From positions 728,893-792,892 of the forward strand of contig CBDBFG010000004.1 in assembly GCA_965204765.1 (NCBI GenBank): DNA of 64,000 nucleotides, read 5' to 3'. The notes below the pieces were generated by a model. It had not been told where the DNA came from. It made no database searches and worked only from the letters and a program-made list of their open reading frames with translations. This DNA comes from CBDBFG01 sp965204765 (GTDB taxonomy: Bacteria; Pseudomonadota; Alphaproteobacteria; Caedimonadales; UBA9215). This document shows positions 1 to 8,240 of the stretch, one piece after another (position 1 is the stretch's first letter; every line of letters starts with the position of its first letter). Both the position numbers and the translations under genes were made by a program.

Positions 1-1340
1 GGTGAAACTATGGATCCAGTCAATGCTGCTCTGATAGGTTGGGCAATTTTACCTAGTTTTATATCCATCTCAGTGGCAATGTTTCTAAATAACTCTTCTA
101 TCGTTGGTAATTGCCAATTATCCAAGTCGGACAAGCCTCTTTTTACCGTATGAAAGATTGCAAGTTGTTCATTATTAATGAATTTTATTGCTTTTTCATC
201 ATAAGGGATTTGCGTAGAATTAGTATAAATTAATGTTTGTTCGGCTAGTTCGATTAGGGTTTTTGAGCGCTCTTTTATACCATTTAACCCTTGTAGTATG
301 TTGTTTTTTTCTTGGGGTGATAAATCACGCTGTAATAGCTTTTGTATATCATTTTCGATAAGTTCGTATAGTGTGCCATTATCGTAATGGCGCAAATAAT
401 ACGAGTTAAGATTAGTTAGCTTATTGATGTCAAACCGTGATGGTGATTTGCCTACATTTTGTAGAGTAAACCATTCAATCGCTTGTGCGGTAGAGATAAT
501 TTCATCGTTACCATGGCTCCATCCAAGTCGTAATAAGTAGTTACATAACGCTTCTGCTAGAAAGCCCGATTCTTGATAATGGTTTAAACCTAATGATCCG
601 TGCCGTTTGGATAATTTAGCTCCGTCTGGGCCATGTATTAATGGTATATGAGACAATGTAGGCATTTGCCAGCCTAGTAGATCATAAATTACCTTTTGTC
701 TAAAGGCATTAGTTAAATGATCGTCACCCCGGATAATAGTTGTAATCCCCATATCATGATCATCAACTACCACGGATAGCATATATGTGGGTGTTCCATC
801 TGCTCTTACGATAATAAAATCGTCTATGGTATCATTGTGAACAGAGATTTCTCCTTGTACCTGGTCATTAATTTTGCTGTTACCGTTAATTGGTGCTTTT
901 ATTCTTATTACTGGTTTGACATTTGTTGGTGGGGTATCTTTGTTGTCGCGCCATTTACCATTATAGCGCGCCGTTTGGCCTTTTGTTAATGCTTCTTCGC
1001 GCATTTGAGACAGTTCATCTGCTGAACAATAACAATAGTATGCCTTATCTTCTGTTAATAATTGTTGTGCTATTTCTTGATGGCGTTTGATGTTATGAGA
1101 CTGGTGCACTATAGAATCATCGTGATTTAAACCCAGCCATTTTAAACCACCTATTATTGCCTCTATTGCTTCGGAAGATGATCTTGCTTTGTCAGTATCT
1201 TCTATTCTTAATAAAAATTTTCCATTGTTGTGTTTGGCGTATAACCAATTAAAAAGCGCCGTTCGTGCCCCACCAATATGTAAAAAACCGGTTGGTGATG
1301 GTGCAAACCTTGTAACAATATTTGTTGTTGAGTTTGACAT
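1..1340 (-). CDS. gltX: Glutamate-tRNA ligase, C-terminus beyond the window
   Basis: Cytoplasmic class I aminoacyl-tRNA synthetase that charges tRNA-Glu (and, in many alphaproteobacteria, tRNA-Gln for later amidation) with glutamate. Reading the minus strand from the ATG at 1338-1340 gives about 446 codons before the window edge, against roughly 470 in the family, so only a short C-terminal piece is missing. The class I signature appears as PSPTGFLHIGG near residues 14-24, and the second ATP-binding motif (KMSKS-type) as KLSKRHG near 242-248. The conserved IIRGDDHLTN segment near 202-211 supports GltX over GlnS. It is divergent from comEC, with only 58 bp between the two starts, so both promoters must lie in or overlap that gap. 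Nothing odd is seen. Confidence 0.95.
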   Translation of the reverse strand, partial: MSNSTTNIVTRFAPSPTGFLHIGGARTALFNWLYAKHNNGKFLLRIEDTDKARSSSEAIEAIIGGLKWLGLNHDDSIVHQSHNIKRHQEIAQQLLTEDKAYYCYCSADELSQMREEALTKGQTARYNGKWRDNKDTPPTNVKPVIRIKAPINGNSKINDQVQGEISVHNDTIDDFIIVRADGTPTYMLSVVVDDHDMGITTIIRGDDHLTNAFRQKVIYDLLGWQMPTLSHIPLIHGPDGAKLSKRHGSLGLNHYQESGFLAEALCNYLLRLGWSHGNDEIISTAQAIEWFTLQNVGKSPSRFDINKLTNLNSYYLRHYDNGTLYELIENDIQKLLQRDLSPQEKNNILQGLNGIKERSKTLIELAEQTLIYTNSTQIPYDEKAIKFINNEQLAIFHTVKRGLSDLDNWQLPTIEELFRNIATEMDIKLGKIAQPIRAALTGSIVS

Positions 1341-1398
1341 TTGCCTTAGTACCACATAAAAATTATTCTAACAAAGTATATAACTTAATCGGTAACAG

Positions 1399-3444
1399 AT
1401 GTATCATAAAATTACCAATTATGCACGCGCTATTAGCGAAAAACTAGAGCAACATTTTGATAATGATTGTTTAATGATATGGATCACAGTTTTGTATGCT
1501 GCGGGGATTGCATTATATTTTTCCTTTGGTTTCATTGTGCCTTGGATGCATTTATGTTGTGGGTCATCATTACTATTATTGCTAATCTTGTATTACAAAC
1601 ATAATCTCCTGGTATATGTTGTATCATTATTACTGTTATCGACGATCATTGGCTACTCTAATATTAAATATAAAACTGAGCATTTGACTACAACTTCATT
1701 ACTGAAAAAGTTCATTGGTTCGGTTGAGATTAATGGTACTTTAACCAACATAGAAGTTTTCCCCAACAGAAAAAGACTTACAATAGACAAGATCAATAGT
1801 GGCAATATTGCTAAAACAAGATTATCGTTACGTAATAAACTTGAATTACCTGCAACAATAAAAATAGGAGATAAAATACATTTAACCGCATTGTTATTGC
1901 CTATTCCACAACAGATATTTCCTGGTTCATATAATTTACGCAGAAATCTTTACTATCAAGGCATAGAAAGTACTGGATTTGCATTATCTGATATTCTTAA
2001 AACTAATACACAGAATGATAAAAATTCCTTTTATGTAATCGCAAGAAATCATATCAATAATTTTAAGAATAAATTGACCACTAACATCATTGATGCTATT
2101 CCAGGGCAACATGGTGCAGTTATAGCAGCTTTAGTTACAGGTGAGAAAAGTTATATTAACAACGCCACCAAACAATCATTCTCAGATTCTGGGATAGCGC
2201 ATATACTAGCTATTTCTGGTTTACACATGAGTATAATAGTAGGAATAATTTTCTTTGTGACTAGGTTTCTGTGTTGCGTAATTCCATATATAGCAATAAA
2301 TTTTAATTCCAAAAAAATAGCGTCAGTAGTAGCGTTGTGTGGTGCTTTTGTTTATTTGATGATTAGCGGTAGTAATTTACCTGCACAACGTGCATTTATA
2401 ATGAGTGCGGTTGTCCTCGGTGCAATTTTACTAGATCGGATTGCTATTACCATGCGTAATGTGGCACTTGCCGCTTTGATAATATTAATTTTATGGCCTG
2501 AAGTATTGATTTCACCTAGTTTTCAACTTTCTTTTTCTGCAGTAATAGCTTTAGTTGCAGTTTATGAAAAGTTATATCCCAAAATACAATTTTTTAATGC
2601 GCATGTTGCTAATAACAGTTTTGTATTTATAGCCAGGCCGGTTATATATTTGGGTGGTATTGTTATTTCAAGTATAGTTGCAACTATTGCTACTGCTCCA
2701 TTTACAATATTTACTTTTCATAAAGTCTCTCTTATCGCCATTATTAGTAATCTAGTTGCGATTCCATTGATTAGTTTTATTATAATTCCTTTAATTTTGC
2801 TTAATATCATATTACCAATAGATTTATTACAACATTATTTATGTATTAGTATTGATGGGTTGATTAAAATAGCGGAATTTTTCCAAGGCTTTACAAATTA
2901 TATTTTTATTGTGTCTTATATTAACCTGTTATCCAAGTGGTTAATAATTGCTGGTATGTTGATGCTAACATTGTTACACAGGATAGGAAAAGTAATTGGT
3001 GCTATACTTGTAATCATTTCTATTCTTATTCATCTTTATGATCCACTACCCGATATATTCATTAATCAAAGACAAAATATAATCGTTATCAATAGCCATG
3101 GTAAATTTTATAGTAATACCAAAAGAACAAAGCAATATGCCATGCAATCATTGCTAAGATTTATGGGGCAACGCAAGGCATATTTCTTATCTCCATACAC
3201 TGTGGAGCAACAATCAGGTGCTGTACAAATTAATTCTTATAAATTTAATAATTTAAATATAGTACAACGCTGTGAGCGTAAGAATGGTAAGAAATATTAT
3301 CTAATAAACGTCTATCACAACAATGAGTTAATTTTAGATAATGCCGATTTTTGGTATAACGGTGGACATTTCATTTGGGTGACGAAAAATGGGGTGCGTA
3401 TCGCCAATAGTTTTGAATCTAATGCTATAAGGGCTTGGTCGTAA
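1399..3444 (+). CDS. comEC: ComEC/Rec2-type competence membrane protein, short form
   Basis: Inner-membrane channel family that moves single-stranded DNA into the cytoplasm during natural transformation. The 681-residue product has N-terminal hydrophobic segments and an OB-like soluble stretch (about residues 100-210). The ComEC core follows, with the diagnostic ISGLHMS motif near residues 271-277 and SGSNLPAQRAF near 323-333, then many transmembrane helices to about residue 550. The last 130 residues are soluble but contain no HxHxDH metallo-beta-lactamase motif, so the nuclease-like domain of longer ComEC proteins is absent or replaced. It is divergent from gltX. The next gene (a small secreted protein) begins 54 bp downstream on the same strand. 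Family assignment is firm; whether the cell is competent cannot be told from here. Confidence 0.88.
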   Translation: MYHKITNYARAISEKLEQHFDNDCLMIWITVLYAAGIALYFSFGFIVPWMHLCCGSSLLLLLILYYKHNLLVYVVSLLLLSTIIGYSNIKYKTEHLTTTSLLKKFIGSVEINGTLTNIEVFPNRKRLTIDKINSGNIAKTRLSLRNKLELPATIKIGDKIHLTALLLPIPQQIFPGSYNLRRNLYYQGIESTGFALSDILKTNTQNDKNSFYVIARNHINNFKNKLTTNIIDAIPGQHGAVIAALVTGEKSYINNATKQSFSDSGIAHILAISGLHMSIIVGIIFFVTRFLCCVIPYIAINFNSKKIASVVALCGAFVYLMISGSNLPAQRAFIMSAVVLGAILLDRIAITMRNVALAALIILILWPEVLISPSFQLSFSAVIALVAVYEKLYPKIQFFNAHVANNSFVFIARPVIYLGGIVISSIVATIATAPFTIFTFHKVSLIAIISNLVAIPLISFIIIPLILLNIILPIDLLQHYLCISIDGLIKIAEFFQGFTNYIFIVSYINLLSKWLIIAGMLMLTLLHRIGKVIGAILVIISILIHLYDPLPDIFINQRQNIIVINSHGKFYSNTKRTKQYAMQSLLRFMGQRKAYFLSPYTVEQQSGAVQINSYKFNNLNIVQRCERKNGKKYYLINVYHNNELILDNADFWYNGGHFIWVTKNGVRIANSFESNAIRAWS

Positions 3445-3498
3445 TAAGAAGCTATGTTACAATTTTCCGTCGTTCAAATTACACTACAGGGGGGGTTA

Positions 3499-4020
3499 AT
3501 GTTGCATAATAAATATAGTATAAACATAGTATTATTTTGGGTAATGCTTATCTTTTCTAATAACAATGCTTGTGCTGGTCTTCTGGATTATTTTGATTGT
3601 CAGGATGATGAGCAAATGAAACAACAAATCTGTCTTAAGCTTGATGATGGCTCATATGAAACAGGTGAAGAGACAAAATTTACTCTCTTAAAAGAACATG
3701 CAGACGTACTATTTTCTGGTACAGAAGACGATATGGAGGACAGAGATTATCTGCTAAATGCAGCTTTACATTGTATGGATGTTTCACTTAAGAGGTTTAA
3801 TCGTATAATTGAGAGATGTGCTGTATGGTTTCAACATATGCCTTTAGCAAAAGATAGAGAAGATATTTTATTTGCTATATTTCCGGGTAGAATGTCCGGT
3901 ATCAAGGCTGTAGATGTCTCTTCTGATTCCGACTTGACCGACGAGGATGTAGCTTTACAACTGCGGGACGCTGAAAATAAAGTGGCAAAATTTAAAAGTT
4001 TGTTTGTAGCGGGTGATTAA
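3499..4020 (+). CDS. Small acidic Sec-exported protein, unknown function
   Basis: I do not recognise a family. An upstream ATG at 3454 is possible, but the ATG at 3499 follows a strong G-rich ribosome-binding sequence (AGGGGGGG at about 3488-3495). It also gives a clean signal peptide: charged start, hydrophobic stretch IVLFWVMLIF and a likely cleavage after ACA near residue 26. The mature protein, about 147 residues, is acidic and contains five cysteines (two of them close together in DCQDDEQMKQQIC), so disulfides in the periplasm or outside the cell are plausible. It follows comEC closely on the same strand and may be co-transcribed. Small exported proteins of this type recur through the window (5.7, 6.7, 15.8, 22.6, 36.1, 44.7 kb). 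Confidence 0.65.
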   Translation: MLHNKYSINIVLFWVMLIFSNNNACAGLLDYFDCQDDEQMKQQICLKLDDGSYETGEETKFTLLKEHADVLFSGTEDDMEDRDYLLNAALHCMDVSLKRFNRIIERCAVWFQHMPLAKDREDILFAIFPGRMSGIKAVDVSSDSDLTDEDVALQLRDAENKVAKFKSLFVAGD

Positions 4021-4312
4021 TTAGTAATAAAGCAATCATTTTACTACTTTTAAGATAATAACGCTAAAAAATCCGGTTTTATATGGATAGAGTTTGTTAA
4101 AAGCAATGGTGATTTTGGTTTATTAATGATTTACAAACTGTAAGGAGATGCCGTTTATTTTTATAAAACTTTGTTTAGAATAATAAACAGCTAAATATAA
4201 TTGACTATCTATCTTTTAAGTTCTTGACAAATCCATTCGTGGATTAGCAAACTTTATGATGATATCCAGTCTTGTTAAACAAATAGTAAGTCTTCGAGAT
4301 CAAATTTCATCT

Positions 4313-5503
4313 TTATGTGGTTTCATCCTGCAATGCTTTTTTCACACAGGAAATAATATGATTAAGTAATCTTTCATGATCATCTATATGTATTAATTCT
4401 GAAATAGAGCTTAGAGCGTCATTTGTTTTTTCAATTGATAAAATTTCATTATGCTTTAAATATGGTTGTCCTAATAAATGTTCTTTAAGTTTCATATTTG
4501 CATTATATATATGCCAATTAACTTTAATGCCCGTAAAATTTAATGGAGTACCATGTATCACATATAAAGCCATCATTAATGTCAAGGGGTCACATAAAGC
4601 TTGTTTATTTGTAAAAGCATTTTCTTTTGTGCAATTATCTATATCTCTCATAAACGCCCTATATCTTTTATTTACAATCTCCCCTTCTTTTGATTTAAGT
4701 ACGGAAAAATCTTTAGAGGTAGCGTAAAACTGAAGATCTCTTGGTAACTGGCTACTTAATAGATAGGTATGTTGAACTTTCTCTAAAACCATAGCAGTTA
4801 TAATTGGTGCAATGCCCCAATTATAACCAACAGATATTATTTCTTTTAGGGTACCTTCTGGAGATCTGATCCATTTCGCTCTATTATTTTCCCGACATCC
4901 TCCCATTGAATATAGAACAATATTTTTCCCCAATTCAGGGTGTGCAGTTAAAACTTATGCCAATGTTAATAAAGGAGATAAAGCTATAATATGTAATGGA
5001 TTTTCTGGAGTATGTATTTTTGCTAATCTTGTTATCTCATCTACTCCATTTCCTTTAGGGGTCATTTTATTAAGCTCTTTGATACCGTAAATTTCTTCAT
5101 ACGCGATTAAATGTTTTGGAAACCATCGTTTTGATACCGTGTTCTTGTATTGCTCGGATACATGCATGCCAAATTTATCAAAAGGAAACATAGGCATCAT
5201 TTTTAACGCTACATTCTTAGGAGTATCTTCAGGAATTCCAATTCCTGAATAAACATTATGAAAACCAGTTATTGCTCTAAAAGCTTTTGCTTTTTTTACG
5301 GGGGAGAAGTGCTCTAAAATATATGTAAAATGCAAACCTTTTATTAAGGGATCATTGTTTTTTTTCATGCCCAACAATGCAATAATAGCAATAAGATCAT
5401 CAGGGTCTGCAGCACCAAAATCAGTACAAATAACTACATCTACTCTGCTATATGCTATATTTACACTTGCAAAAATTATCAATAAAATCTTTTTAATTTT
5501 CAT
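4313..5503 (-). pseudogene. Secreted nucleoside-hydrolase-like protein, interrupted by one in-frame TAA
   Basis: Two open segments (5503 to 4958 and 4954 to 4313) lie in the same frame and are separated only by a TAA at 4955-4957. Read through, they give about 396 residues that resemble the inosine-uridine nucleoside hydrolase fold. There is an N-terminal acidic metal-binding loop (CTDFGAADPDDLIAI, a variant of DxDxGxDD), a central SPLLTLA...P..G..IVLYSMGG segment spanning the stop, and a later CDPLT acidic motif. The family cleaves ribonucleosides to base and ribose. I place the start at the ATG at 5501-5503 because it begins a signal peptide (KIKKILLIIFASVNIAYS). The metal loop has two extra residues compared with the classical motif, so it may be a divergent branch. 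Upstream ribosome-binding sequence is weak. A single substitution such as CAA to TAA would explain the break, which suggests recent inactivation; the downstream part could only be made by re-initiation (TTG at 4931-4933). Confidence 0.7.
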
Positions 5504-5725
5504 ATTTTTCTTATACTCTTTTCGTAAGGATATAATATACAAAGATGTAATTTATGCCATTTAAAATAAAAATTATCCTCAATACCCGTCGTAGCTATTA
5601 GTATATTTTTATATAAATTTTTCAATTCTATTGTATCATTGTAAACTTGAATTATCAGAAATTACGTAAACCTAGTACACTGACATAATGAAATAGAAAT
5701 AATACCGCAGATAGTTTGTAGATTG

Positions 5726-6418
5726 TTATGCTTGTTGTGTATTGTTTTGTACAGTACCAGCTCTGTGCCATTGCCAAATCATTGGAACATGATAATGGGG
5801 ATCGTCACTATCGGGTTTAAAACCCAGGGCCGATAATGCCATTACTAACTCATCATCATCAACATCTTCCTCAGCAGTACAATGGTCTAATTTATAATGA
5901 TCAATTATCACTTTTATCAATAATAAACCACCCGTTTCATGATTATAATCATTACAACAGCAATAACCAAAAATATCGTTATTTTCTTCATCATAATCTA
6001 CCATACCGTATAATGTATTATTATCCCAATCAGCAGCTACAATTCTATTATTTGCATATCCTTCAGATAGGTAATTTTTAAGTATTTCATTATCTTCACC
6101 GTACTGTTCTGCTAGTGATCCTATAGTTCTGATAGAAGTTCTTCTTGTATAATTGAAGGCATGATGAAGTTTTGCGCTGTTTTGAATAATAACATTAGTA
6201 CAATGTTGCATAAGAGCCATTCTCTCTGATAAATTACCACCATAGTTTTTTAAACGTCGTTGTCGAACATTTTTTGTATGCAACTTTTTCACAGTTTTAA
6301 TTCGTAATGGTTCATCGTCAAATAAAGACTGACCTGCAGATTTTTTGCCAGCGGACATGGATTCATTATGTAGTAGTGCTAAAACACATGGAATAAGTAT
6401 CATTAATCGATTAAACAT
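5726..6418 (-). CDS. Secreted protein of unknown function (230 aa)
   Basis: No family recognised. The first 22 residues form a signal peptide (MFNRLMILIPCVLALLHNES, then MSAGKK), so export by Sec is likely. The middle part has a short helical stretch with LMQHCTNVIIQNSAKLHH, and the C-terminal third is rich in Asp/Glu, Cys and His (for example GYCCCNDYNHE and HCTAEEDVDDDE), which could bind a metal or form disulfides. It has its own strong sigma-70-like promoter (6499-6527) about 80 bp upstream of the start, a layout shared with other small secreted genes here. Intact, with no in-frame damage. It could be an effector or a periplasmic protein; the sequence alone does not decide. Confidence 0.6.
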   Translation of the reverse strand: MFNRLMILIPCVLALLHNESMSAGKKSAGQSLFDDEPLRIKTVKKLHTKNVRQRRLKNYGGNLSERMALMQHCTNVIIQNSAKLHHAFNYTRRTSIRTIGSLAEQYGEDNEILKNYLSEGYANNRIVAADWDNNTLYGMVDYDEENNDIFGYCCCNDYNHETGGLLLIKVIIDHYKLDHCTAEEDVDDDELVMALSALGFKPDSDDPHYHVPMIWQWHRAGTVQNNTQQA

Positions 6419-6498
6419 TACATCCCCTCTAGTTTATGTTATTCGTAAAAAAACAGCCATACATTCACTATGATATAGACTTGTGAAATATTCGTAGT

Positions 6499-6527
6499 AA
6501 TATATAACATATAATCATTATTGTCAA
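6499..6527 (-). promoter_or_regulatory. Sigma-70-type promoter of the 230-aa secreted protein gene
   Basis: On the minus strand, TTGACA (6522-6527), a 17-bp spacer and TATATT (6499-6504) form a near-consensus promoter. The predicted transcript starts near 6492, giving an untranslated leader of about 74 bases before the ATG at 6418. The flanking sequence TATTTGACAA is shared with the promoter of the next secreted gene at 7061-7066. Confidence 0.6.
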
Positions 6528-6613
6528 ATATTTTTGCCTTAATAACATAGGCTATAAAGTTGATAAAAGATAAAGGGTTATAGCCGGCTATCTGTGATTA
6601 TTGAGAATGGTAA

Positions 6614-6638
6614 GGATGATAGATGAACCCTATCATCC
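6614..6638 (-). terminator. Possible terminator hairpin after the small secreted protein gene
   Basis: Nine-base perfect arms (GGATGATAG at 6614-6622 and CTATCATCC at 6630-6638) with a 7-base loop lie just downstream of the stop at 6654 that ends the frame-corrected gene at 6654-7011. There is no long T-run on the minus strand, so it may be a weak terminator or an RNA-stabilising structure. Confidence 0.35.
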
Positions 6639-6653
6639 CCTTAGCGTTTTGTA

Positions 6654-7011
6654 TTAAGCTTCATCGTGTCGATAATTGTCGCTTACATATTGCATGAACG
6701 CCTCATGATCAGATATGTGTTCTTTTCTCTCTAGAAGTACGAACAATAGCAGAGATTGTGCCGGTTCTATATTCAGGTGATGCAATTCCCTTAAATAGCT
6801 CTGACCAATTTAATATTTCCTCTACTTCTTCTTCGGTTAGGTTTTCACGATCTTGCGTATGTTCAGCAATCATGCGGCGTACATCGGCTTGTTCATCTGC
6901 TGATAATCTGCTTGTCGTAACTCTAGTACGTTGTTCATAGCTGCTATCTGAAGCACATAATGCGGTATTGAAAATAGTAAATAACAGTAACAATGATAAT
7001 AATTTATGCAT
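6654..7011 (-). pseudogene. Small secreted protein, probably frameshifted in an A4 run
   Basis: The open frame from the ATG at 7009-7011 gives 100 residues: a clear signal peptide (LLSLLLLFTIFNTALC, ending near Ala-20) and a charged mature part with no known domain. It stops at TGA 6709-6711. Beyond the A4 run at 6723-6726 the neighbouring frame continues with well-behaved codons (EHISDHEAFMQYVSDNYRHDEA, of which only the end is needed here) to TAA at 6654-6656. Removing one A restores a single 118-residue protein. So the gene has probably gained one base, and the present product loses about 20 C-terminal residues. It may still be functional with the altered tail. A TTGACA element lies about 50 bp upstream. 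Frameshift call is inference from coding quality; a homologue alignment would settle it. Confidence 0.55.
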
Positions 7012-7037
7012 ATTAATCCTTTAATTTTGATCTTGCG

Positions 7038-7066
7038 ATGGTATTACAATCCATAATAATTGTCAA
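7038..7066 (-). promoter_or_regulatory. Likely promoter of the small secreted protein gene at 6654-7011
   Basis: Minus-strand TTGACA at 7061-7066 is followed after 17 bp by TACCAT (7038-7043). The -35 box is perfect and the -10 is weaker. Context TATTTGACAATTAT closely matches that of the promoter at 6499-6527. Confidence 0.45.
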
Positions 7067-7073
7067 TATTGCC

Positions 7074-8240
7074 TTATTGGTGAATCGCTTTGCTAAAAGA
7101 TGACATCGCTGCTTCTTTTATTGCTTCGCTGACGGTAGGATGCGCGTGACAAGTGCGGGCAATATCTTCGCTTGAGGCGCGATATTCCATTGCTAATGCA
7201 CATTCAGCTATCATATTACCGGCATCAGAATGGATGATGTGTACTCCTAATACTTCATCCGTAGATTGATCACTAAGAATTTTTACAAACCCATTGATAT
7301 CATTATTAGCAATAGCTTTACCATTTGCGGCAAAGTTAAACTTTCCAACCTTATAGTTAATGTTTTGTTGTTGTAGCTGTTCTTCTGTTGCCCTACGGAG
7401 GATGCTTCTGGATTAGTATAAATTATGCTTGGTATGCATGCATAGTTTACATGTGGTTTTTGTCCGCTAATCAATTCTGCTACGGCTATCCCCTCTTCTT
7501 CTGCTTTGTGTGCCAGCATAGAACCACCAATAACATCTCCTATGGCATAAATATTTTTCTTAGTAGTCTGATAATTAGAGTTTACTGCTATAAATCCTTT
7601 ATCATCTGGGGTAATATGAACATTTTGAAGGTTTAACCCATCCGTATTTGGCTTTCTTCCGGCGCATGATAAGACTAAATCACAATGAATGTTATGTTCA
7701 CCATTATTATCTTTTACTAATAAAGTTTGTTTATTATTTTTATGAGTAACGGATAGTACTTGTGTAGCTAGGCTGAATTGTATATTTTGTTTTTGCAAGG
7801 TTTTATATAGCAATTCTCTTACTTCAATATCCATATTTGGCACGATCGAATCCGCATACTCTATTATATGCACTTTGCTACCTAGTCTTGACCATACAGA
7901 GCCTAATTCTAACCCTATGTATCCCGCACCTATTACAACCATTGATTTAGGAATAGTAGTTAAAGATAAAACCCCGGTAGAGCTAACAATATTTTGTTCA
8001 TCGATTGTTACATTTGGAATATTAATGGCTTTAGAGCCAGTAGCAATAATAAATTTATCAGCAAATAATGATTGTTTATTATCAATTGTTATTTCTTGAT
8101 CAGAGACAAATGATGCATGACCACAAATAAAATCAATATTATGTTTGTTAAAGAGTGATTTGATTCCTGAGGCTAGTTTTTCTATCACATTTGATTTATA
8201 TTGCATCATTTTAATTAGATCTAGTTTAGGTGATGAGCAT
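7074..8240 (-). pseudogene. lpd: Dihydrolipoamide dehydrogenase remnant: N-terminus deleted, one frameshift
   Basis: E3 flavoenzyme that re-oxidises lipoamide in 2-oxo-acid dehydrogenase complexes. The first recognisable residues (PKLDLIKMMQYKSNV) correspond to about position 88 of a normal 465-residue protein, so the FAD-binding GxGxxG and the CxxxxC redox disulfide are gone. What remains includes the NAD-binding GAGYIGLELGSVW, the FAD motif IYAIGDVIGG, and after IIYTNPEASSVG a frame change. The proper frame resumes as ATEEQL and runs through CHAHPTVSEAIKEAAM to TAA at 7074-7076. The change fits loss of one G in the run at 7392-7394. Upstream it is joined to the 3' part of sucA, with the junction at about 8228-8240. 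It cannot make a working enzyme. An intact lpd may exist elsewhere for pyruvate dehydrogenase. Confidence 0.9.

Noticed and set aside
4021..4312. TTGACA at about 4225 as a plus-strand promoter
   Set aside because: No plus-strand gene follows; the next gene downstream is on the minus strand and ends there.
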